Below are positions 44,819-54,008 of a DNA stretch of 64,000 nt, one piece after another (position 1 is the first letter of the stretch; each line of letters opens with the position of its first letter). The stretch is from Streptomyces sp. CC228A (lineage in GTDB: Bacteria; Actinomycetota; Actinomycetes; Streptomycetales; Streptomycetaceae). Under the pieces are notes generated by a model. That model worked only from the letters and a program-made list of their open reading frames with translations, was not told the origin of the DNA and searched no databases. The position numbers were made by a program, and so were the translations under genes. The stretch covers positions 1-64,000 of the forward strand of contig NZ_JAJPUI010000001.1 of NCBI RefSeq assembly GCF_021390935.1, given 5' to 3'.

Positions 44819-45943
44819 CTAGCTGTGGGCGGTCGGCCGCGGCACCCGGCAGCGGGAGGCTGCGCCCGCGCCTGCGTGCACAGGTTCGGGCAGGAGGTCC
44901 CACCACCACCGGACGACGGGGATGTCGAGCGGCTTCCTGCTGTCGTCCACGGGGGTGTCGCGGAAGAAGGAGGGGATGTCCGCCGGGTCGTCGGGAGTCG
45001 TGTACCTGACAGAGCTGATGCCCCAGTCCTCGGCTCCCCGGATGAAGTGGCCGATGCTCCGCAGGTACTGCCCCAGCTGCGGGCTGCCGTGCCGGGTCAG
45101 GTGCGCGGTCAGGTCCGCGTACAGGCACATCACGCGGTCGCGCTGGGAGATGGCCTCGGCCAGCGCCTGCTCGGGGGTGAGGCCGCTGTGCTCCTCCATC
45201 ACCCGCAGGGCGTTGAGGTAGTAGCCGGTGGCCTTCTTCTCCTTCTTCTCCTTGTGGTACGAGAAGATGTCGTTGTCCCAGGTGATGATGAAGGAGGCCA
45301 TCTCGGTGACCGCGCGCACCTCCGTGCGGTCCCGCTCGTGGGGCTGGAGCTCGTAGCCGTGCCCCATCTCCAGCAGCGGCAGCACCACCGTGGTGGCGCC
45401 GTCGTACAGGCGCATCAGGGTGTAGTCGTTCAGCCGGGGCACCGTCCCCGAGCGGCGGTAGCCGGCCTCCCACACCACGGCGAAGAAGTACTCCCGCAGG
45501 GTGTCCACCCAGCGGGCGGCCTGCCCCACCGTGCCGTACCGGTCGACCCGGAGGCGCAGGTCGCGCAGCCCGGCCGCCAGCGGGTCGTCCAGCATGAGCG
45601 GCGCTTCCGGGTTGTGCGCGACGCGCAGCAGACGGTGGAGCTCCCCGGCAAGGTCGCCCGGCCGGCGGCCCAGCTCGCCCTCCTCGCAGTGGCCGTCGTC
45701 CACACCGAACAGCCAGAGGATGAAGTCCGCGAGGAGGGAGACCACCTCCTCGCGCCCCTCGGGGAGGATGCGCGCCGCGAACGTGCCTATCTCCTGGGCC
45801 ACCAGACGGGCACGCAGCTCCTCGGAGCCGATGCGAAAGGTCTCCGCCCAGGCCGCCGTCTGGACGTCGGCCTCCGTGTGGCATGGATGGATCGCCGGCG
45901 GGATCGGAGAGTAGATCGGCGGCACTGTCAGCCCGGGCCCCAC
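44819..45943 (-). CDS. Sesquiterpene synthase, selina-4(15),7(11)-diene synthase-like
   Basis: A 374-residue class I terpene synthase that should cyclise farnesyl diphosphate. The metal motif is D82DGHCE and the second is N224DIFSYHKE (N224, S228, E232). R178 before LYDG is the pyrophosphate sensor, and R313-Y314 (ISSVRY) closes the site. These motifs and the flanks (VPPIYSPI, AWAETFRIGSEELR, FILWLFGVDDGHCEE) closely match the structurally studied selinadiene synthase of S. pristinaespiralis as I recall it. A lysine/glutamate insertion (KKEKK) follows the second motif and shifts the RY pair by three. Product identity is inferred. GTG start at 45943 with GAGGGAGG. Confidence 0.9.
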   Translation of the reverse strand: MGPGLTVPPIYSPIPPAIHPCHTEADVQTAAWAETFRIGSEELRARLVAQEIGTFAARILPEGREEVVSLLADFILWLFGVDDGHCEEGELGRRPGDLAGELHRLLRVAHNPEAPLMLDDPLAAGLRDLRLRVDRYGTVGQAARWVDTLREYFFAVVWEAGYRRSGTVPRLNDYTLMRLYDGATTVVLPLLEMGHGYELQPHERDRTEVRAVTEMASFIITWDNDIFSYHKEKKEKKATGYYLNALRVMEEHSGLTPEQALAEAISQRDRVMCLYADLTAHLTRHGSPQLGQYLRSIGHFIRGAEDWGISSVRYTTPDDPADIPSFFRDTPVDDSRKPLDIPVVRWWWDLLPEPVHAGAGAASRCRVPRPTAHS

Positions 45944-46004
45944 TGCGGCCTCCCTCTCGTCGCGACAAAGCGACGGGTCACTAGCGCAATAACCGTCAGA
46001 GTCG

Positions 46005-46010
46005 TGTCAA
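46005..46010 (-). promoter_or_regulatory. Candidate -35 element for the terpene operon
   Basis: TTGACA on the minus strand, 62 bases upstream of the synthase start. A matching -10 at ideal spacing is not clear. The surrounding 100 bases are notably AT-richer than the rest of the window. Confidence 0.4.
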
Positions 46011-46142
46011 CTCACGGCACTTGCACCACAAGAATGATCAACTCTGGCGCATAGTAGTCACCCGTGCACCCACTTCCAACAGGACGATTGCCGTGTAAGC
46101 GACACGGTCCCGGCCGCCGGACGCAGGTCCCGCGTCACCGGC

Positions 46143-47597
46143 TCAGTGGCCGGATCCGAACAGTGCGCTCCACCACGTCCGCCGCACCGGTCTCTCGTCC
46201 GAGGTCCGCACCACCGCGGGCCGGTCCACGGCCACCTGCTCGGGCAGCGGCCCCGGTGACGTCGAGGCGAAGTCCCGCGGCGCGCTGCCGGGCCTCGGCC
46301 GGGACACCGGCGCCGGCGGGGTGAACTGCACGGGCAGGGCGTCCAGCCGCTTCGACATCCAGGCCGCCGACCAGCGCAGCTCGGTCTCCGGGACGGCCAG
46401 GCGCAGGTCGGGCAGGCGCGCGAGCAGCGTGTCGATGCCGGTGTCGGCGATGGCCCTGCCGATGTCCTGGCCGGGACACTCGTGCGGGCCGCTGCTGAAC
46501 GCCAGGTGGGCCCGGTTGCCGAGCAGCGGGCGATCCAGGTCGGGGCGGATCTCCGGGTCGACGTTGCCCGCCGCCAGTCCCAGCAGCAGCATGTCTCCCG
46601 CCCGGATCTGCCGGCCGCCGAGCACCGTGTCCCCGGTGGCCCACCGGCCGGTGATGGCGGAGAGTGGCGGCTCGTCCCACAGCACCTGCTCCAGGGCGTC
46701 CGGCAGCGTCATGTGGCCGCCGGCCAGGTTGGCCCGGAAGCGCCGGTCGGTCAGCACGAGGTGCAGGGTGTTGGCGATCAGGTTGACCGTCGTCTCGTTC
46801 GCGGCGACCAGCACCAGCCGCAGGTGCTCCATGACCTCGTCGTCGCCGAGCCCTGCCTCGTGCGCCATCAGCCGGCTCGCGAAGTCGTGCCCCGGGCGCT
46901 CCTTCTTCCGCTCGACGAGCGTACGGAGGGTCTGCACCACGAAGTCGTTGCTGGCGAGGGCGGTCTCGCTGCCCTTCATCAGGTCGAGCGCCGCGTCCAC
47001 GAGCTTCGGCCCGTAGTCCTCCGGCATGCCGAACAGCTGGGTCATCACCAGCATCGGGAGCTTTTCCGCGAAATCCCCGATGAGGTCGGCCTGGCCGGTC
47101 GCGCAGACCGCGTCGACGAGCTGGTGGGTGTAGCGGATCACGTACCGGCGGATGCCGCGGCGGTCGAACCCCTCCAGGCCGTCCCGCACGGCCGACCGCA
47201 GCCGCTCGTGGTCCGCGCCGTCAGCGAACACGCACAGCGGCTGCCACTCCACCATGGGGCGCAGCGGCGAGTCGGCCGGCACCCGGTGCTCGCGGAACAT
47301 GCGCCACAGCCGGGAGTCGTTGGAGAACCGCGAAGGCGACCGCATGACTTCCAGGTTCTCCCTGTGCCCCAGCACCAGCCAGGCCGGCAGGTCGCCGTGG
47401 AGGAGGACCGGGGCCACCGGGCCGTGCTCGGCGCGCAGCACCTCGTACAGGGCCTTCGGGTCGGCTTCCGCCTCCGGGCCGTACAGCCGGCGCAGGACGC
47501 CGCCGTCCATGCCGTGCGCGGGGCAGCCGGGCGGCGGGGCCAGGCCGGCGGGGGGTGCCAGGGGAAAGGCGTGCGGCGCGGACTCGGGCGGGGTCAT
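46143..47597 (-). CDS. Conservon-associated cytochrome P450 (CvnE type)
   Basis: A 484-residue P450. The I-helix has VAANETTVNL in place of the common AGxET; the K-helix is EQVLWDEP, with an altered ExxR; the heme loop is FSSGPHECPGQDIGR with the Cys. The C-terminal 60 residues are a Pro/Arg-rich tail (VSRPRPGSAPRDF...WWSALFGSGH) unlike standard P450s. It begins at 47597, overlapping the CvnD stop by four bases (ATGA), so it is part of the conservon operon. The unusual K-helix makes its activity worth testing. Substrate unknown. Confidence 0.88.
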   Translation of the reverse strand: MTPPESAPHAFPLAPPAGLAPPPGCPAHGMDGGVLRRLYGPEAEADPKALYEVLRAEHGPVAPVLLHGDLPAWLVLGHRENLEVMRSPSRFSNDSRLWRMFREHRVPADSPLRPMVEWQPLCVFADGADHERLRSAVRDGLEGFDRRGIRRYVIRYTHQLVDAVCATGQADLIGDFAEKLPMLVMTQLFGMPEDYGPKLVDAALDLMKGSETALASNDFVVQTLRTLVERKKERPGHDFASRLMAHEAGLGDDEVMEHLRLVLVAANETTVNLIANTLHLVLTDRRFRANLAGGHMTLPDALEQVLWDEPPLSAITGRWATGDTVLGGRQIRAGDMLLLGLAAGNVDPEIRPDLDRPLLGNRAHLAFSSGPHECPGQDIGRAIADTGIDTLLARLPDLRLAVPETELRWSAAWMSKRLDALPVQFTPPAPVSRPRPGSAPRDFASTSPGPLPEQVAVDRPAVVRTSDERPVRRTWWSALFGSGH

Positions 47598-48244
47598 GAC
47601 GCCTCCTGGGTCGTGACGAGGGTCTGCAGGTAGCGCATCAGCGTCATCAGGATGTCGCGGCTGGAGGCGCGGTCCCGGGCGTCGCACGGCACGATCGGCA
47701 CGCCGGCCGGCAGGTCCAGCGCGGTCCGCAGCTCCTCGACCGGGTACGCGGGCGCGTCCGGGAAGCTGTTCACGGCGACCACGAACGGCACACCGCGCTC
47801 CTCCAGGCGGCCCAGCACGTCGAAGCTGACCTCCAGGCGGCGCGTGTCGACCAGCACCACGGCACCGAGCGCGCCCTCGAACAGGCCGCGCCACAGGAAC
47901 CAGAACCGCTCCTGCCCGGGTGTGCCGAACAGGTACAGCACCAGTTCCTGGTTGATGCTGATGCGGCCGAAGTCCATGGCGACCGTGGTCGACGTCTTCC
48001 CGTCGACGCCCGAGGTGTCGTCGACGCCGACCCCGGCCTGGGTCATCGTCTCCTCGGTGGTGAGCGGGCGGATCTCGCTGACGGAGCCGACGAAGGTGGT
48101 CTTGCCGACGCCGAACCCGCCCACGATCACCACCTTCACCGCGGTGGTCGCGGTCTCGGGCAGGGCGTCCTCGCTCCGCGGCCCCCGAACCGCGGTACCG
48201 GCGACCTGCTCGGAGCCGGGCTGCTCAGAGCTTCTGAAGTCCAT
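47594..48244 (-). CDS. cvnD: Conservon GTP-binding protein CvnD
   Basis: A 216-residue small GTPase-like protein of the Cvn type. Walker A is GGFGVGKTTFVGSVSE, switch II LFGTPGQERFWFLW (DxxG replaced by GTPG), and the guanine motif VAVNSFPD resembles NKxD loosely. Cvn D proteins bind and hydrolyse GTP and work with CvnA to C in a membrane-bound, G-protein-like complex. The start at 48244 overlaps the CvnC gene by 20 bases. Confidence 0.93.
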   Translation of the reverse strand: MDFRSSEQPGSEQVAGTAVRGPRSEDALPETATTAVKVVIVGGFGVGKTTFVGSVSEIRPLTTEETMTQAGVGVDDTSGVDGKTSTTVAMDFGRISINQELVLYLFGTPGQERFWFLWRGLFEGALGAVVLVDTRRLEVSFDVLGRLEERGVPFVVAVNSFPDAPAYPVEELRTALDLPAGVPIVPCDARDRASSRDILMTLMRYLQTLVTTQEAS

Positions 48245-48587
48245 CGATAACTGCCTCTATCAACGCGGGGTCGGGGAGTCGGGCGGGTGGGACGGGGGGT
48301 CGCGCCAGGACCCGGTTCTCGGCGAGCAGGTCGCCGAGGAGGACCGTGACGACACTGACCGGGAGGCCGGTGTACGCGGAGATCTCGGCCACGGACAGCG
48401 GTGACTGGCACATGCGTACGATCGTCGCGTGCTCCGGCTGCATGCCGGGTTTCACCCCCGACTTCGCCACGATCAGCGTGACGAGGTCGAGGTCGACGGG
48501 CGCTGACCCGCCGCTGCGGCCCCCCGTGATCACGTAGAGCCGCTCGGGACTTGAGTCCTCCCAGTCCCCGCCGCCCGCGTCGCTCAC
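48225..48587 (-). CDS. cvnC: Conservon DUF742 protein CvnC
   Basis: A 120-residue DUF742 protein: ERLYVITGGRSGGS near the start, PEHATIVRMCQSPLSVAEISAYTGLPVSVVTVLLGDLL as a winged-helix-like core, and ALIEAVIDGLQKL at the end. The GTG start at 48587 overlaps the CvnB stop by four bases. In this sequence its frame is the same as the N-terminal frame of CvnA, because of the break in the latter; see findings. Confidence 0.92.
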   Translation of the reverse strand: MSDAGGGDWEDSSPERLYVITGGRSGGSAPVDLDLVTLIVAKSGVKPGMQPEHATIVRMCQSPLSVAEISAYTGLPVSVVTVLLGDLLAENRVLARPPVPPARLPDPALIEAVIDGLQKL

Positions 48588-48994
48588 CTGGCGCCCTGCC
48601 CGTCCTGCCGCGGCGGGCTGCTCAGGTGCTCCCCGATCCGCAGGACCAGGTCGCGCATGCGCTGGCCCATCAGCCCCGCGTCCACGCCCTCGTCGGCGAG
48701 CACGGCGAGGTACGCGCCCTCCCCGGCGGCCATCAGGTAGAAGAACCCGCCGTCCATCTCGATCACGACGAGCCGCATCCGGCCGTCGCTGTGCGGCAGT
48801 TCGGTGGCGACGGCCCCGGCGAGGGACTGCAGGCCGGCGCAGGCCGCGGCGAGCCGGTCGGCGGTGTCGTTGTCGGCGCCGTACTGGGCCATGCGCAGGC
48901 CGTCGGCGGAGAGCACGACCACGTTCCGGGTCTGCGGGACTCCTTCCGCGAGGTCCTTGAGCATCCAGTCCATATTGGCCTGCTGCTTGATCAT
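48584..48994 (-). CDS. cvnB: Conservon roadblock/LC7 protein CvnB
   Basis: A 136-residue roadblock-fold protein: MDWMLKDLAEGVPQTRNVVVLSADGLRMAQYG, ADRLAAACAGLQSLAGAVA, and VIEMDGGFFYLMAAGEGAYLAVLADEGVDAGLMGQRM. Roadblock proteins scaffold and regulate small GTPases, here CvnD. The start at 48994 (MIKQQANMDWML) overlaps the CvnA stop (ATGA). Confidence 0.93.
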   Translation of the reverse strand: MIKQQANMDWMLKDLAEGVPQTRNVVVLSADGLRMAQYGADNDTADRLAAACAGLQSLAGAVATELPHSDGRMRLVVIEMDGGFFYLMAAGEGAYLAVLADEGVDAGLMGQRMRDLVLRIGEHLSSPPRQDGQGAR

Positions 48995-50495
48995 TGCTGC
49001 GTGTTCCCCTTGCTGCTTGCGTCGGTGGGCTCCCCGGACAGGCCGCTCTGGAAGGCGGCCAGCCACATGCCGGGCTGCACCTGCGGGTGCTGACCCGGTT
49101 CGGGACCCGTGGCGGCGGGCGTCGGCGACGTCTCACCGGTGGATGCGGCGGGTGCGGAGGCCGGGGCGGCAGCGCCCTGCGGCGGCGCGCCGAACGGCTT
49201 CCTGCGGCGGCGCTGGGGCAGCCCGTTCGGGGTCCGCTCGACGACCGGGGGCGCCTCGGGGGCCGCCACCGGGCCGGTGGCGGTGCGCTCGGCGCGGGCG
49301 GGCCCCGGGACGGGGGTGCGGCCGGGACGGTGGTCTGGGGCACGGAGGTGGCACCGATGCCGTGGGCGAGACCGGAGGCGCCGGCGACGGTGGTGATCAG
49401 TTCCTGCGGGACGACCACGACGGCGCGCACACCGCCGTACGCGGAGGAGCGCAGGCTGACCTGGAAGCCGTACGCCTGAGCGAGGCGGCCGACGACGGCG
49501 AGGCCGAGGCGCGGGGTCTCCCCCAGGTCGTTGAGGTCGATGCCCTGCTGGGCCTGGCGCAGCATCCGCTCGGCGCGCTTGCGGGCCTCCTCGCTCATCG
49601 AGACGCCGCCGTCCTCGATCTCGACGGCGATGCCCGACTGCACGTCCACGGCGGTCAGGTGGACGCGGGTCTGCGGCGGCGAGTAGCGGGTGGCGTTGTC
49701 GAGGAGCTCGGCCAGCGTGTGGATGAGCGGCTCGACGGCGGGGCCGGTGACGGCGACCTCGGTGACCGAGTGCAGTTCGACCCGCTGGTAGTCGATGATG
49801 CGGGACATGGCGCCGCGCAGCACGCTGTAGAGGGGGACGGCCCTGCTCCACTGGCGGCCGGGGCGGGTTCCGCCGAGGACGGCGATGGAGTCCGCGAGGC
49901 GGCCGATGAGGGCGGTTCCGTGGTCGATGCGCAGCAGGTCGCCGAAGACGTCCGGCCGGTTGCCGTGCCGGTCCTCCATCGCCCGCAGCTCGGTGGCCTG
50001 CTGGTGCACGATGGCCTGGACGCGGCGGGCGATGTTGACGAAGGCGCGCTGCGCGGACTCGCGCAGGTCCTCCTCCGCGACGACGGCGTCCACGACCACG
50101 CGGACGACGGCCTGGTGCTCCTCCGGGGCGTTGATGGAGGCGAGCACATCCTCGGGGAACTCCCCGCGGCGCAGCCGCTCGACGGCGTCCGGCAGCAGGG
50201 TCCCGGCCAGGTGCGCGGTCTCGGCGTGGCGCCGGGCCAGGGCGGTGTCGCGGGCGGCGACCGCGCCCCGCAGCTCCGCCAGGAGGCGCCCTCTGCGGGC
50301 GACCTCGGACCCCAGCGCCGCCAGGGTGAGGGCGGCGACCGCCCCCAGAGCCCCCACGGGGCCCCGTGCGGAAGCGGGAACCACGGCCACCAGCACTCCG
50401 GCGGCTACAGCGATCACAGCGGCGGGCAGCAGCCACACGAAAGATGCCGCGGACCGCGGGCTTCCACTTCCGGGCGACGATTCCTCACGGACCAT
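48991..50495 (-). pseudogene. cvnA: Conservon sensor histidine kinase-like CvnA (frame broken in tail)
   Basis: A membrane protein of about 500 residues: two helices near residues 18-60, a coiled helical region, then a HATPase_c domain (ELLDNATRYSPP, EIEDGGVSMSEEA, RLGLAVVGRLAQAYG). The frame from the start stays open but turns into Pro/Arg noise after about 49310. The true tail (EAPPVVERTPNGLPQRRRRKPFG...KGNTQQ, stop at 48991 overlapping CvnB) is one frame over. A missing C near 49296-49309 explains it. The kinase core is intact, so function would survive. I favour the ATG at 50495 because of GAGGGTG; another ATG lies at 50513. Confidence 0.85.
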
Positions 50496-50837
50496 CAGCA
50501 CCCTCAAACCCATCGACGAGAAAGATCATATGACGACGGGCGTTGAGCATAGCCCTTTCGAGTGAAGCTGATTGACACAGGGTCACCCGATGGCCCGATG
50601 TTTGCCCAAGGTTCCGTTTTCGGCAGGGCGTTCGTGAGCCGGAGCCCTCCGACAGTGTCGTGTTTCCGTCAGTCGGCCGAGAGCCGCGCGGATCCCACCG
50701 CGTCGCGGGCTGCGCGTCCCACCGCGTCGCGCGTCGCCCTGGAGCCGCCCGGCCCGCGGGCCGCACGGCACCCGCCGCCCCTCCGCTACCGGGGGCGGGC
50801 GTCCCGGCGGGCCGCCGCGAGGAGGTACGGGACGTCC

Positions 50838-51290
50838 ATGGCGAGGCACCCGCCGGCCGGTCGGCCGGGTGCGGCGCACGGTTCGGCGACGCCGGCGCGG
50901 GCGGCCCGCCACCGGCCGGCGGTCTCCAGCGCGGCGCGGTGGTCCGCGCAGGGGACCCGGCTTGCCCTCGAAGGCGGCGACGGCGTGTTCGGCGGACGGA
51001 TACGTGACGCGGACGTGCGCGGCGCGGCCGCCCCCGACGCGGAGCCCGCGGAGCCGTGGCGCGCCAACGTGTCGCAGCGGCACACCGTGCAGCTGCGCTT
51101 CGCCGGGGTACTGGCGGCGAAGACGGGCGGGGTGCTGCGGGACGGCCACGACGCCGGTTCGGCGGCGGATGTGGCGGCGGCACTCCTGGGGCCGGAGACG
51201 TACGCGCTGCCGGTCGGCGGGCGGGGGTGGGCGCCGGAGCGCTGGGAGCAGCGGGCGGCCGACGCCCTGGTACGCCGGCTGCCGCCGTGA
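50838..51290 (+). CDS. Unrecognised protein, strong coding bias
   Basis: About 150 residues from the ATG at 50838. The N-terminal 45 residues are Ala/Arg-rich; the rest (RLALEGGDGVFGGRIRDADV...NVSQRHTVQLRFAGVLAAKTGGVLRDGHDAGSAADVAAALLGPETYALP) has normal protein composition and high third-position GC. No signal peptide, membrane segment or motif I know. The start is uncertain; GGAGG lies 12 bases upstream. It could be a fragment of a longer gene. Confidence 0.45.
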   Translation: MARHPPAGRPGAAHGSATPARAARHRPAVSSAARWSAQGTRLALEGGDGVFGGRIRDADVRGAAAPDAEPAEPWRANVSQRHTVQLRFAGVLAAKTGGVLRDGHDAGSAADVAAALLGPETYALPVGGRGWAPERWEQRAADALVRRLPP

Positions 51291-51550
51291 CGGCGGCGGG
51301 GCCCGGATGCGGGCGGCGGGGCCGGGATGCAGGTGGCGGGGCCGGGATGCGGGCGGCGGGCCGACGCACGAAACCGACCACATAAGACCCGGTTTGACGC
51401 ACAGATATACGAGGGTTGACGCAATGGGGAAGTTCCGTTGACGGCGCTCTCGGAGGTGGGTCATTCTCGACTGGCCCGCAGCGGCACACCCCCCATGACG
51501 CCCGTTCCGCGCCGTCCTGCCGCTTGCCGTCGCCCGGAAGGAACCGATCC

Positions 51551-52102
51551 GTGGACAGCAGCAGCTATCTCTTAGTGGTCGCCCGCAGGCCAGGCACCGC
51601 CGTCGGCGAGCCACCCGGCCCCTCGTCCTTCGCGCAGATACTGGAGCACATCGCCGGGATGCGGCACGTGCACTTCACCGGCAACCCGAAGGAGGCCCTG
51701 GAACTGGACGACCAGGCGTACGGCTCGTCGTGGGTGCGGACGGCCTGGGAGGCGCTGCTGGCGCTGCGCGACTTCGCCGACGCGGCGATCGGCGGCGGGG
51801 CGCACGGCGACTTCCGCACCTGGTGCGAGCGCGCGCCGCGGGGCGCCCACACCATCTCGCCGCGGAAGATCGTCCGGGGCGAGTCCAAGACGGTCAAGGC
51901 CAACCCGTGCTGGCGGCGGCAGCGGACCTTCCCCGTACCGGAGTACGTCCATCCGAGCCGCCGCCTGTTCATGGGCGCGCACCTGCGGATCGGCGGGGGC
52001 AACACGGTCGCTCCGCGGCTGCACTACTTCGACGGGGCGTGCGCGCGGCACGGCGTGTTCATCGGCTACATCGGCCCGCACCTGACGAACACGCTCACCT
52101 GA
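51551..52102 (+). CDS. Unrecognised conserved-looking protein
   Basis: A 183-residue soluble protein starting VDSSSYLLVVARRPGTAVGE at the GTG at 51551, preceded by GGAAGGAA. It has several aromatic and charged motifs (MRHVHFTGNPKEALELDDQAYGSSWVRTAWEALLALRDFADAAIGGG, then CERAPRGAHTISPRKIVRGESKTVKANPCWRRQRTFPVPEYV) and ends FIGYIGPHLTNTLT. The balanced composition suggests a folded, possibly enzymatic or DNA-related protein, but I cannot assign it. It converges on the rodlin gene with a shared terminator. Confidence 0.65.
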   Translation: MDSSSYLLVVARRPGTAVGEPPGPSSFAQILEHIAGMRHVHFTGNPKEALELDDQAYGSSWVRTAWEALLALRDFADAAIGGGAHGDFRTWCERAPRGAHTISPRKIVRGESKTVKANPCWRRQRTFPVPEYVHPSRRLFMGAHLRIGGGNTVAPRLHYFDGACARHGVFIGYIGPHLTNTLT

Positions 52103-52118
52103 CACTCCGCTGACACGG

Positions 52119-52154
52119 CCGCGGGCCGGCCGGGAGGTCCCGGCCGGCCCGCGG
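52119..52154. terminator. Perfect 17-base-arm bidirectional terminator
   Basis: CCGCGGGCCGGCCGGGA pairs perfectly with TCCCGGCCGGCCCGCGG around a two-base loop, between the convergent gene at 51551 and the rodlin gene. Confidence 0.85.
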
Positions 52155-52164
52155 TCCCGCGCGT

Positions 52165-52551
52165 TCAGCTGACGGCGGCGGAGAGGTTCTCCGAGAGGAC
52201 GCTCTCCACCAGGTGCGACAGGGCGCTGTCGCCCTTGACGGCGGTGGAGTTCTCGGCGCACTGCTGGTTCTGCGTGTCGTTGAGGAGGTCCTGGACACCG
52301 ACGTTGATGAGCAGGATGTTCTGGACGTCCGCGGCGATCGGGACGCCGGCGCACAGCTTGTTCAGCGAGCCCTGGACGGCGGTGAACTGCGGGCTCATCT
52401 CACCACCGGTGACGGTGTTGCCGTACGCCTGCTCGGAGTAGTTGCCGTTCTGCGTGTCCACGAGGTGGTCTCCCGTGGCGAACGCCATCGGGGCACAGGC
52501 GCCGAGCGCGGCGGCGGCAATACCGGCGGAGGCAACAACCTTCTTGATCAT
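52165..52551 (-). CDS. Rodlin, surface rodlet protein of aerial hyphae
   Basis: A 128-residue secreted protein. The signal peptide MIKKVVASAGIAAAALGACAPMAFA is followed by the rodlin pattern GNTVTGGEMSPQFTAVQGSLNKLCAGVP, VQDLLNDTQNQQCAENSTAVKGDSALSHLVE. The two spaced Cys of the mature protein are as in RdlA/RdlB. Rodlins organise chaplin filaments into paired rodlets on Streptomyces spores. Usually two rodlin genes are adjacent and divergent; here only one is seen. The start at 52551 has a strong GAAGAGTC site. Confidence 0.9.
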   Translation of the reverse strand: MIKKVVASAGIAAAALGACAPMAFATGDHLVDTQNGNYSEQAYGNTVTGGEMSPQFTAVQGSLNKLCAGVPIAADVQNILLINVGVQDLLNDTQNQQCAENSTAVKGDSALSHLVESVLSENLSAAVS

Positions 52552-52676
52552 GACTCTTCCTTCTCGTCGGGGGACCCGCGGCCGGGTCCCCCTGCTAACC
52601 GGCAGACCCCCGGCACGTCACGGCCGACAGGAGCGAAAGGGGCACATTCACCCATGTGCCGCATGGGGGCGGCCGC

Positions 52677-53833
52677 TCACCAGGCTCCGTCCCCGACCGG
52701 CCTGCCCGGCGGCCGGGCGTCCCCCAGCGGCGTGACCTGGCCCGGGGCGGGCGGCACCCACGGGTCGTGGTCGCCTCCGAGCCAGTCCCCCACCGGCTTG
52801 ACGGCGCCGAGCGGTCCGGCGGGCGGCAGGTCGGCGGCCCCGGCGTCGTCGTAGTCGTACCAGGGCAGTCCCGCGCTGGTGTACGCCGCACGGTCGACGG
52901 GGGACGGGGGCGGCTCCTCCCCGGTGATGCGGCGCCAGTCGGGCGGGGTGACGAGGTGGACGAACACACGGCCGGAGGGCTCCGCGGCCCAGTCGGCGAG
53001 GGGGCGGTCGTCTTGGTACACCTCCTGGCGCATGGTGCCGCCCGCGCCGAGCCCCATGGCGGCGGCCCGGCGCGGGGCGCCGCGGACCGCGCCCGGAGCG
53101 GCGGCGGGCGCCGCGGGGCCGGGTGCGGCCCCGGGCGCGGGGGCGCGGCGGCCGGCGGAGGGGCGGGCATGCCGTACGCCTGGGGCGCCGGCGCCCCGTA
53201 GCCGCCCGCGGGCACGGGTACGGAGCCCGCGTGGCCGGGTGCCGCGCCCAGCGGGCCGCCCCACGTCCCCGGCCCGTACCGCTGCGGCGCGGGCTGCTGC
53301 TCCCGCCATGCCTCCAGGGCGGGCGGCGCCAGCGGGAACGCCTGCAACTGGAGGCCGCCCCAGGTCTCCTCCCCGGTCACCTGCCCCTCGACGGTGGCAC
53401 CGAGCCCCAGCGGGACGGCGACGAACTGGCGGACCGTGCCGCGGCCGGAGTTGATGCCGTCCAGCCACGGCTGGCGGGGCAGCACGACGTAGTTCTGCGG
53501 GTCGCGCGCCAGGGTGCCGCTCCAGGGGCGGCCGGAGACCGCGCAGACCTTGCCGACGCCGACCTGCAGCGCCGCCGGCTCCGCGCTGCCCGCGAAGCTC
53601 AGCCACAGCGCCTCGCGCAGGTACATGGGGACGAGCACGCCGCCGCGGGCCAGCCACTCCGGCGGCGCCGTGTCCGGGAAGTCCTCGACCCGCCGTACCG
53701 GGAACTCGCCGAGCCCCGGAGGCAGCGGGTACGTGCCCTGCTCCGGCAGCCGCAGGGTCCGGATGAACCGGACCCGCGTACCGCCGCCCCACAGCAGGGT
53801 GTTCCCGTCGATCCGCACCGCTCCGGCAGCCAT
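52677..53833 (-). pseudogene. Unrecognised protein with Pro/Ala linker (frame broken)
   Basis: A protein of about 385 residues. The first 180 form an ordered domain (MAAGAVRIDGNTLLWGGGTRVRFIRTLRLPEQGTYPLPPGLGEFPVRRV...GVLVPMYLREALWLSFAG...GLGATVEGQVTGEETWGGLQLQAFP). A Pro/Ala/Gly linker follows, then a C-terminal domain with TMRQEVYQDDRPLADWAAEPSGRVFVHLVTPPDWRRITGEE. The two parts are in different frames; one base missing in the C run at 53129-53132 reconciles them. The family is known to me only as actinobacterial and uncharacterised. The start at 53833 has GAGAGGGG. Confidence 0.7.
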
Positions 53834-54008
53834 CGCAGCCCCTCTCCTCGTCCCGTGGACCCCGGCCGCTACCACGGCGTACGGCCGCCCGGCGGTTCCC
53901 GCCGGGCGGGGCGGGCCGTACGGAGTAGTCCAGCGCGAGGTTCCGCCCGGCGGGCGGGAGGGTGAGCAGTGACCCGGGCGGGGACCGCAGAACGGAACGG
54001 AGACACGC

